Under the pieces are notes generated by a model that saw only the letters and a program-made list of their open reading frames with translations, did not search any database and was not told where the DNA came from. A program made the position numbers and the translations under genes. Positions 6,819-12,153 of a stretch of DNA of 12,153 nt are shown piece after piece. Within the stretch, counting starts at the first letter, position 1, and every line of letters begins with the position of its first letter. This DNA is from an uncultured Gammaproteobacteria bacterium (GTDB lineage: Bacteria > Pseudomonadota > Gammaproteobacteria > Pseudomonadales > Pseudohongiellaceae), in the NCBI GenBank assembly GCA_903889815.1, contig CAISYX010000297.1, forward strand, positions 1 through 12,153, written 5' to 3'.

Positions 6819-7948
6819 CGCTTCACGGACCTTTCCACCCCCAGCCACTTCAGCGTTTTGGCGCCAAGGTCGAACAACCATTCTTGGTTCCGATAATCCT
6901 TGTAGGTCTTCTTCGGCATGGTGTGGTAGTGCCGCAGTTCGTCCACGGTGATGCCCAGCTTGGTGGCGATGTACTCGAATTCCTCGTCGATGGTCTGCGG
7001 GTCATAGGCCGACTTCTCCAGCTTTGCCAGTGCCTCCTCCCGCGTCATCTGGCCCGTCAGGATCAGGCTGGAAAACTGCACCCGGCGCGTGTCGTAGCCA
7101 AAACGCGACGGCAGCCAGTAGCCTTCAAAGAACTTGGTGAAGCGCGATTCGAAGTGCTTCTGCGGGTAGGGGCGCCAGCCGTATTTTTCCGACAGCGTCT
7201 TGATAGCCAGTTCCTTGGTATACGGCAGCCAGTTGAGCGGCTTGGCCACCTGCACCCTCTTGATATAACGCAGGTAGAACTTGTGGAATAGCACACCGCT
7301 CAAAGGATAAGTCTTGAGCGGGCGGGTGCCAAAACGGCGATGGATATCGCGCAGTTGCGCCATATCCGTACCGTGGTACAGCCACTCCAGCGGATTGCGC
7401 ACGCACTCCGTGGCGTAATTTCCGCCGTTGAGGATGTACCGGATCCCGTGCTTGTTCGCGAAGTGATAGAGCGTGGCCACGAAGGCGTGATCCTGAGGAA
7501 TATCGAGATGCGGCACACCGGCCCTAAAAAAAGCCAGCTGAAAATCGCGCATCTCCTCCCAGTTGATGACCTCCGTATACAGGTCCAGCCCCAGCTTTTC
7601 GACAAGCATCTGGATGTTGTTAACCGCAATGTCGGTGTTCCAGCCGCCATCCACGTGGAATACCAGGGGGCGCAGGCCGAACTCGGACACCGCCAGATGC
7701 AGCAGGTAGGAGCTGTCCAGCCCCCCACTCATGCCGATGATACTGTCAAAAGGCTTGCCCCGACCTCCGCGCTTAATCTTCTCCACTTGCTCGCGGAACA
7801 TGACCTTGCCCTGCTCGTCAGGGTGCCAGTTGGGCAACACGTCCCGCTTGAACCCGTTGCAGTGGTCACAAACGCCCTGCTCATCAAAGACGATCCTGCT
7901 GTCGCTGGTATCCATCACGCAGCTCACGCAGATTCGGTAATCCCTCAC
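6815..7948 (-). CDS. wbpG: N-acetyl sugar amidotransferase (WbpG family)
   Basis: A 377-residue ATP-PPi-loop enzyme, the length typical of WbpG. The family adenylates an N-acetyl group of a nucleotide sugar and replaces the oxygen with ammonia supplied by HisH/HisF, giving an acetamidino sugar; in Pseudomonas aeruginosa O5 the product is a 3-acetamidino mannuronic acid derivative. A zinc-ribbon-like N-terminus has Cys7-x2-Cys10 and Cys27-x2-Cys30. SGGLDSS (74-80) is the PP-loop. VFHVDGGWNTD (95-105) and NGGNYATE (174-181) are further conserved stretches. The start is GTG at 7948: an in-phase ATG is lacking, and an AGGGGA ribosome site sits five bases upstream. It leads the ATGA-linked trio. 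The actual amidated sugar (a 2,3-diamino uronic acid, or a legionaminic/pseudaminic-type acid) cannot be told from this window because its synthesis genes are not here. Confidence 0.93.
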   Translation of the reverse strand: MRDYRICVSCVMDTSDSRIVFDEQGVCDHCNGFKRDVLPNWHPDEQGKVMFREQVEKIKRGGRGKPFDSIIGMSGGLDSSYLLHLAVSEFGLRPLVFHVDGGWNTDIAVNNIQMLVEKLGLDLYTEVINWEEMRDFQLAFFRAGVPHLDIPQDHAFVATLYHFANKHGIRYILNGGNYATECVRNPLEWLYHGTDMAQLRDIHRRFGTRPLKTYPLSGVLFHKFYLRYIKRVQVAKPLNWLPYTKELAIKTLSEKYGWRPYPQKHFESRFTKFFEGYWLPSRFGYDTRRVQFSSLILTGQMTREEALAKLEKSAYDPQTIDEEFEYIATKLGITVDELRHYHTMPKKTYKDYRNQEWLFDLGAKTLKWLGVERSVKR

Positions 7949-7953
7949 ATGTT

Positions 7954-7959
7954 TCCCCT
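7954..7959 (-). promoter_or_regulatory. wbpG: Ribosome binding site that fixes the GTG start of wbpG
   Basis: The minus strand reads AGGGGA, five bases before GTG at 7948. The nearby ATG at 7950 is out of frame and meets TGA at once, so the strong site plus the conserved N-terminus select GTG. The 50-bp gap before wbpG shows no clear promoter, so it is probably read through from the glycosyltransferase genes. Confidence 0.65.
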
Positions 7960-7998
7960 GTGTGCACTCGCGTCCAATGCCGAACGCATTTAGGCCTG

Positions 7999-8823
7999 TT
8001 ACCCGAAAACCTTGATGTACTTTCTGTACTCTCGATGAGCGTCCCTAGCCATGATCCAGCGCTTCCGGCTCGGCAGCTTCTCCAGTGAGCCATGCCAATG
8101 GTGAATCACACGGATAGCCGGCTCGTAATAGACTTGGAAGCCAACATCGCTAAGCTGCTTGCTCAGAAAGTATTCTTCCGACATCATGAAAGTAGGCGCC
8201 CAAAGTTCTGAAAATAGTTCAAAGCACCGAGGGCCGAGGCGGTAGCATGAGCCATGGCCTTGGTATATGTGGCGGGGCGTCTTCCATTCTCGCTCATCAC
8301 CTCTCTCCGTTGCACGGGGGAGCAGCCGGGCAACTTTCTGTATCGCCAGCCCCAGGTAGTAATTCGCGTAGTAAAGATCGTAGACCAGCTCCCGTAGTCG
8401 GCTGACGCCCTCAATCACATGGGGATTCTGATGTTTGCCCTCTACAGTGACTATGTCCGGCGAAACAACCGGGTGGCTCTTAATCTCATTTCGCAGTGTG
8501 GCAAGCGTGGCGGCAAAATCTGGCGGGAACTCCAGATCATTATTCCCGACAATCATCCAGTCGACCTCGGGGTGTCTTGCGCGCAAGTGCTTGATCCCCA
8601 GATTCAGCCCTCGAAAGTAGCCGACGTTTTCCCGGTTCAGGAGCAACGTTACGTTGTCATGCCGTGAGACCAATTCCTGCAGTTGGCGCACGCTGCTCAT
8701 GGCCGAGTTGTTGTCCACGACAACAATCACATATTTCTGCGCTGACAGGGAATTCAGCGACTCCACCGCTCTAGCCGTAAATTCGCTGTTGTTGTAATTG
8801 GTGCAGACATATCCAATAGCCAT
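7999..8823 (-). CDS. Family 2 glycosyltransferase (GT-A fold)
   Basis: A 274-residue inverting-type GT-A glycosyltransferase, expected to add one sugar to the lipid-linked repeat unit on the cytosolic side. MAIGYVCTNYNNSEFTARAV opens the nucleotide-binding fold, VVVDNNS (34-40) holds the first conserved Asp (Asp37), NRENVGYFRGLNLGI (63-77) is the typical GT2 helix region, and VGNNDLEF (92-99) stands where the metal-binding DxD usually is. EEYFLSKQLSDVGFQVYYEP (216-235) is the acceptor-side segment with the likely base Glu216/Glu217. I start it at ATG 8823, behind GAGAGAAAGAG; a GTG at 8862 would add 13 residues ahead of the conserved fold. No transmembrane helices are evident. It shares only general family features with the GT2 gene upstream, so the two are not a recent duplication. 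Substrate unknown. Confidence 0.88.
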   Translation of the reverse strand: MAIGYVCTNYNNSEFTARAVESLNSLSAQKYVIVVVDNNSAMSSVRQLQELVSRHDNVTLLLNRENVGYFRGLNLGIKHLRARHPEVDWMIVGNNDLEFPPDFAATLATLRNEIKSHPVVSPDIVTVEGKHQNPHVIEGVSRLRELVYDLYYANYYLGLAIQKVARLLPRATERGDEREWKTPRHIYQGHGSCYRLGPRCFELFSELWAPTFMMSEEYFLSKQLSDVGFQVYYEPAIRVIHHWHGSLEKLPSRKRWIMARDAHREYRKYIKVFG

Positions 8824-8907
8824 ACTCTTTCTCTCGGTTATTGCGAAAACCCGGCGCAGCACCGAAGCGCCCAGCCACCTCCGAATGAAAAACCTGTCCG
8901 CCTAATC
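8824..8907 (-). other. 84-bp gap between the two GT2 genes with a small UUCG hairpin
   Basis: The upstream gene ends with TGA followed by an in-frame TAG one codon later. The RNA of this strand could form a short hairpin (8858-8871) reading GGCGC-UUCG-GUGCU with two G-U pairs, and GCGCC next to it could pair alternatively with GGCGC. The GGGTTTTCGC that follows has too short a U-run for a convincing terminator. It might tune processing or attenuation between the two transferases, or mean nothing. Confidence 0.3.
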
Positions 8908-9792
8908 TCAGAACCGATAGGGTACGCGACCACCTCGTCCTCGCAGACCGTCCACCCCCCCCGCAACAACGTAACTCAGGCGCTTCCACTTCTCTGACTC
9001 AAAGGCCATCGCCTTCGCAGGCAAACGCACGATGTCCAGAAGCAAAACCAAGCACAGCAGCGGATCGAAGCGCCAGTGTTTGCCGGCAAACAGGATCGCG
9101 TTTCGCGCCTGATAGTACAGACGAAATGGTGTGTGGTTGTATACCGTCAGCGCAAAGCCCGGAAATCGCACCGTCCGCGACGCACCCACCATGTGCGTCA
9201 ATCCGGCGCACTCAAGCTCAATGATCTTTCGTCCAGCCTTGCGCAAGCGAATGCAAAAGTCAAAATCCACAAGGTCGATGAACAAACGCTCATCGAACCC
9301 TCCAATAGCGTCATGCGTGGTGACATCGAACACGCATCCTGAAGTGATGAGATTTCTCTTTTCCCTGAACGGCATATCCTCGCCCTGATACCCTGCTGTG
9401 TTGCCGCTGTCCTCACGCTGGCGGCCACACGCCACCACGCCGACGGTCATATTCGGATGCCGGTCTATGAAATCGAAAACATCCTGCACGTAGCGCTCCG
9501 ACACCAGCGTATCGTCATCCAGCGTAATTACCCACCCGGAACCGCGCGCGGCAGCCTCTGCCATCCCCCGGTTCAAAGCGGCCGCAATACCGAGGTTCTT
9601 TTCATTGACCAGCAAAACCAGATTCGCCAATCCGGCTGATTCGACCATGGCAGTCGCGTAGCCCTGACCGGAATCGTCCACTACGATGACCCGCGTCACC
9701 TGGGAAGCGATCTGGCGCAGGTTTCTGACTATGGCAGGCGAAGGAGTGAATGTCGTCACCACTGCAGCCACATCACGCCCAGTACGTCTCAT
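8908..9792 (-). CDS. Family 2 glycosyltransferase, rhamnosyltransferase-like
   Basis: A 294-residue GT-A enzyme. AAVVTTFTPSP (9-19) opens the fold, VIVVDDSGQG (35-44) contains the first Asp pair, NEKNLGIAAALNRG (63-76) and WVITLDDDTLV (87-97) follow; the DDD at 92-94 is the metal-binding DxD. FIDLVDFDFCIRLRKAG (171-187) is the motif of bacterial rhamnosyltransferase-type GT2 enzymes, with Asp176/Asp178 in the catalytic-base region. A hydrophobic stretch (~245-258) and a basic GLRGRGGR tail (282-289) near the C-terminus suggest membrane association. It likely adds a deoxysugar such as rhamnose or an amino deoxysugar, but the donor is not proven. The ATG at 9792 overlaps the stop of the Wzy-like gene as ATGA. 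A run of eight G (C8 on the plus strand at 8955-8962) lies in codons for residues ~278-280, close to the end of the gene. Confidence 0.88.
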   Translation of the reverse strand: MRRTGRDVAAVVTTFTPSPAIVRNLRQIASQVTRVIVVDDSGQGYATAMVESAGLANLVLLVNEKNLGIAAALNRGMAEAAARGSGWVITLDDDTLVSERYVQDVFDFIDRHPNMTVGVVACGRQREDSGNTAGYQGEDMPFREKRNLITSGCVFDVTTHDAIGGFDERLFIDLVDFDFCIRLRKAGRKIIELECAGLTHMVGASRTVRFPGFALTVYNHTPFRLYYQARNAILFAGKHWRFDPLLCLVLLLDIVRLPAKAMAFESEKWKRLSYVVAGGVDGLRGRGGRVPYRF

Positions 9793-11096
9793 ACCGCCGA
9801 CTTCCGGGCACGCTTGTCAGCCCTTTCACTAAGGTCTTTTGAATTCAGGATCAATGGAATGATCGAAAAGGCGAAGACAAAATCGAACGATGACAGGTAA
9901 GGATTGGATGCCGCAGCAATCAGCATAGCCACAAACCCACACAAGAGCGCGATATAGAGTTCCGCGTGGACGCTGGTTCGTAGCTTGCGCAATGCCGCGA
10001 TAAAGTAGGCACCCAGCAGCCCCCCCAGGAGCAGCACCCCAATCAGCCCGCTATTGAAAAGCAGCCTGGAGTAGGTCAACTCATAGGTCCACGGCCGCTC
10101 TTCGGAGCGGAGCACGGAGGCGACACCACCAAAGCCAGTGCCCAGCAGATAGTGATCCTCGAAACCCGCAAGCAACGCGGCATGTTGCGCAGGTCTTGGC
10201 GCATCCGGACTGCCATCGAAGGCGCTGCCTAGCCGCCCCAGAAAACCCTCTAGAAAGCCAAGATCGCCCAGGCCGAACAGTACACCGCTACCAAGCACCA
10301 CAACAGCGGCCAATGCGTAGAAGGCGGCACATGCCCGATAACAGCGCCGCGTCAGACGACCGGAGAGCAAGGCCACTCCGAACACAAGTGCTGGCGTGAC
10401 CAGGAACAACACGAGCACCGCCCTCCTCGACGCCAGCAGTGCTGACAGAAGGCCCACCAGCAGGGCAAAGAAAAGCAAGCGGCTCGTACGCGGTGCACTG
10501 AGTACCCGGCTAAAAAGATAAGGAACGATGAACACCAGCATGCCAATGTTGACAGTGTTCATCTGCGTATAACCCGAATGAACCCCCACCTGCATGAACA
10601 GTTCGTCCTTCACCGCCTGGGAAAGCCATCCGAGCCCATAGACGTGATCAGCCAGCGCGTAAAGTGTAGTCACTCCTATGCACAATGAGGCATAGGCAAT
10701 CAGACGATCGGCGTATCTCTGGTAACTGAGGTTGGATATGCAGAGAGTTAATCCGAAGTAGATCAGCATGAAGACAACATAAACCCGCATAGCCTCGACG
10801 ATCGCAATGGCGGGATTACCTCGAAGCAATCCGATCATGCACCAGGCTAGGGCTAGGAGGCAGAAACACAGGTAGTAAGTCACAACGCTGATCTCGACCC
10901 GCCACCTCCCACTAAGCGCGTCGACGAACACTGCTGCGAGAACAGCGGTCAAAAAGGGGAATTTCAGCTCCGCGAATGACTGTGGCAGCACAAACATCAG
11001 GAGCAGTAACCCGCTCAGCGATACCCACACGACGGCATCCATGCCCCCCGTAGGACTCGTCTTTCTCACACAAGGCATTTCACTTGGGCCCGTCAT
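9789..11096 (-). CDS. O-antigen polymerase/ligase family membrane protein (Wzy-like)
   Basis: A 435-residue, strongly hydrophobic protein with about ten to twelve likely membrane segments (for example ~21-40, 72-91, 106-121, 183-197, 208-243, 258-275, 350-368, 380-396). The large periplasmic loop in the second half carries the Wzy_C/WaaL signature: RPAQHAALLAGFEDHYLLGTGFG runs 301-323, including Arg301, His315 and the LLGTGFG turn, followed by ELTYSRLLFNSGLIG (339-353). LLASRRAVLVL (220-230) matches the arginine motif seen in the family. Such proteins either polymerise repeat units (Wzy) or ligate chains to lipid A-core (WaaL). Being inside a repeat-unit cluster and coupled by ATGA to a glycosyltransferase favours Wzy. 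The start is uncertain: ATG 11096 follows only a weak AAAGAAA, and Met7 (11078) or Met19 (11042, behind a G-run) are possible, all before the first helix. Confidence 0.85.
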   Translation of the reverse strand: MTGPSEMPCVRKTSPTGGMDAVVWVSLSGLLLLMFVLPQSFAELKFPFLTAVLAAVFVDALSGRWRVEISVVTYYLCFCLLALAWCMIGLLRGNPAIAIVEAMRVYVVFMLIYFGLTLCISNLSYQRYADRLIAYASLCIGVTTLYALADHVYGLGWLSQAVKDELFMQVGVHSGYTQMNTVNIGMLVFIVPYLFSRVLSAPRTSRLLFFALLVGLLSALLASRRAVLVLFLVTPALVFGVALLSGRLTRRCYRACAAFYALAAVVVLGSGVLFGLGDLGFLEGFLGRLGSAFDGSPDAPRPAQHAALLAGFEDHYLLGTGFGGVASVLRSEERPWTYELTYSRLLFNSGLIGVLLLGGLLGAYFIAALRKLRTSVHAELYIALLCGFVAMLIAAASNPYLSSFDFVFAFSIIPLILNSKDLSERADKRARKSAV

Positions 11097-11199
11097 TTTC
11101 TTTATCTAAGCTGAGGGGTATAGCTGGTGGGTCGATTCTGGCAATCTGACAGGAGACGAAATTGCTTCGTCACTGCTCATCCGATCGACTTGTCATCGG
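11097..11199 (-). promoter_or_regulatory. Intergenic gap ahead of the Wzy-like gene, with a possible weak sigma70 promoter and a small hairpin
   Basis: This 103-bp gap is the largest non-coding stretch. On the minus strand TTGCCA (11139-11144) and TATACC (11117-11122) are 16 bp apart and match five and four of six consensus bases, placing a start about 15-20 bases before the ATG. Just after the methyltransferase there is a perfect 6-bp inverted repeat, GACGAA-5-TTCGTC (11155-11171), without a following T-run. A secondary promoter is possible but weak; the hairpin is not a convincing terminator. Confidence 0.3.
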
Positions 11200-12126
11200 C
11201 TACACAATCTCCAGTTGCGGTAGCGGGAACACCAGCTTGGCCTTCTTCCACTTCCGATTACTCAGGAAAAATTTCCTGAAATGCCAGGGCAAGACAATCA
11301 GATAGTCGGGTTCATCCTGTAGCGTGGTCTTCTCATCCATGATGGGAATCCATGTCCCCGGGGTGTAACAGCCGAACTTCTCCACATTAACTTCAGCAAC
11401 TGCGTAGGCATCGTCTTGGGTCAGACCGCAATATTGGAGCAACACATTCCCCTTGGTGGAAGCTCCCAACACAGCAACTCGCTTTCCGTCTACGCGGGCT
11501 TGCGCCACGAAAGCTCGCAGAGTGTCGCGCGATTGCTCGACTCTGGACGCAAACTCACGAAAAGGCTGTAGGCCCAACAAACCGCGCGCCTCTTCGCGAT
11601 CGATAATCTCTTGAACGGCTGGCTCGACAGACGTATCCCCTTGCGCCTTGCGGACAGTGATGGAAAAACTTCCACCATTCACGTCGTTGAATTCGACATC
11701 GACAATGCGGAAACCCACACGAGCCGCCATCCACTGGATCTGACGCAACGCATAGAATTCGATATGCTCATGACACACCGTATCGTAGGAGTTGGTGTCC
11801 AGCATAGTGGGCATGTAACTCTGCTCGAACACCCACACGCCGTCGTCGGCAAGCACGTCGAAGACCTGCTGCATGAATCCCATGGGATCTTCGAGGTCGT
11901 AGAACATAGAGAACGACGTGATCACCTTCGCCTTTTTCCCGGGGAAGCGCGCTTCAACCAGCTTAGATGAGAAGAAATCGGGAATCAGCTGGATGTGCGG
12001 CGGGTCGTGGGAGTGGAACTTGACGCCAGTCGGATCTACGCCCACCAGCGAAAGGTCATGCAGCGGAAAGGCGCCGGCGCCGACGCGTGTACGGTACACA
12101 ACTACGCCCGTTGAAGTCATACACAC
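11200..12126 (-). CDS. Class I SAM-dependent sugar C-methyltransferase, N-terminus missing
   Basis: The open frame (308 residues from GTG 12126; ATG 12120 is an alternative) matches the middle and C-terminal parts of the TylC3/EvaC/TcaB9-type NDP-keto-sugar C-methyltransferases, usually ~400 residues. From residue 22 the match is clear: LVGVDPTG (27-34), IPDFF (48-52), FSMFYDLEDP (72-81), VFEQSYMP (99-106) and CHEHIEFY (118-125), the last holding the catalytic Glu/His region. GASTKGNVLLQY (221-232) opens the C-terminal Methyltransf_14 domain. Missing are the N-terminal zinc-binding domain and the DxGxxxG SAM-binding motif I, normally directly before LVGVDPTG. Residues 1-21 resemble nothing in the family, and an in-frame TAG (12129-12127) sits immediately upstream. 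As it stands the product would be inactive. This is either a real truncation or damaged sequence at a contig end, and the latter seems more likely. Ends with TAG at 11200. Confidence 0.75.
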   Translation of the reverse strand: MCMTSTGVVVYRTRVGAGAFPLHDLSLVGVDPTGVKFHSHDPPHIQLIPDFFSSKLVEARFPGKKAKVITSFSMFYDLEDPMGFMQQVFDVLADDGVWVFEQSYMPTMLDTNSYDTVCHEHIEFYALRQIQWMAARVGFRIVDVEFNDVNGGSFSITVRKAQGDTSVEPAVQEIIDREEARGLLGLQPFREFASRVEQSRDTLRAFVAQARVDGKRVAVLGASTKGNVLLQYCGLTQDDAYAVAEVNVEKFGCYTPGTWIPIMDEKTTLQDEPDYLIVLPWHFRKFFLSNRKWKKAKLVFPLPQLEIV

Positions 12127-12153
12127 CTACGCGCGCACACGCACCCGCACACA
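12070..12153. other. Low-complexity, palindrome-rich sequence at the right window edge
   Basis: The last 33 bases of the plus strand (12121-12153) contain a single T and are mostly C alternating with A or G. Just inside lie the palindromes GGCGCCGGCGCC (12070-12081) and GTGTAC-G-GTACAC (12087-12099). Coding homology of the methyltransferase stops at about 12063, so this stretch replaces sequence that should encode its SAM-binding motif. It resembles low-quality or adapter-derived sequence at a contig end more than bacterial coding DNA. Confidence 0.55.

Noticed and set aside
6819..6881. Upstream extension of hisH by 21 residues
   Set aside because: The extra residues are unconserved and lie within the wbpG coding sequence. 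ATG 6818 with the ATGA overlap gives the standard MIAIIDYGSGNVG start.
8824..8862. GTG start at 8862 for the second GT2 gene
   Set aside because: It adds 13 residues ahead of the conserved fold, whereas ATG 8823 has a purine-rich ribosome site and the usual N-terminus.
11155..11171. Intrinsic terminator after the methyltransferase
   Set aside because: The 6-bp stem is perfect but only half GC and has no following T-run on the transcribed strand.
12121..12153. Tandem repeat or CRISPR-like structure at the right end
   Set aside because: There is no regular unit or spacer; it is only biased, nearly alternating sequence next to the window end.

Overview
The window is an interior piece of a polysaccharide (O-antigen or capsule type) biosynthesis locus. 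Ten genes, two of them cut or damaged at the window edges, all lie on the minus strand and read from right to left. Base composition is mixed: roughly 65-75% GC in lines I counted in the centre and about 42-60% in lines counted near both ends. Together with the gene families this fits a Gram-negative bacterium, probably a beta- or gammaproteobacterium; I cannot name the genus. No rRNA, tRNA, CRISPR array or insertion sequence was seen.

Layout in transcription order. (1) A SAM-dependent sugar C-methyltransferase at the right edge (11200-12126) has lost its N-terminal third; the sequence before it becomes low-complexity and out of frame. (2) After a 103-bp gap with a possible weak promoter comes a multi-spanning Wzy/WaaL-type membrane protein (9789-11096), joined by an ATGA overlap to (3) a family 2 glycosyltransferase (8908-9792). 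(4) A second, different family 2 glycosyltransferase follows (7999-8823). (5-7) Next is a tight trio: a WbpG-type N-acetyl-sugar amidotransferase (6815-7948), a HisH-type glutaminase (6204-6818) and a HisF-type partner (5449-6201). (8-9) A 711-residue two-domain oxidoreductase (3297-5432) overlaps by ATGA a cytosolic heparinase II/III-like protein (1648-3300). (10-11) A GT4 glycosyltransferase (491-1666) overlaps by ATGA the N-terminal half of an NAD-dependent epimerase/dehydratase (1-494) cut by the window edge.

How they fit together. The trio is the signature of an acetamidino sugar: HisH releases ammonia from glutamine, HisF channels it, and WbpG uses ATP to turn an N-acetyl group into an acetamidino group, as in the Pseudomonas aeruginosa B-band O-antigen. 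HisF has leucine where catalytic Asp11 of imidazole-glycerol-phosphate synthase should be, but keeps the ammonia-gate residues, so it looks retired from histidine synthesis. Three glycosyltransferases would build the repeat unit and the Wzy-like protein would polymerise it. The epimerase/dehydratase and methyltransferase make or decorate nucleotide sugars. The least understood part is the pair of oxidoreductase and heparinase-like protein, whose chemistry in polysaccharide assembly is not settled. No flippase (Wzx), initiating sugar-phosphate transferase or uronic-acid pathway genes are present; they would have to lie outside.
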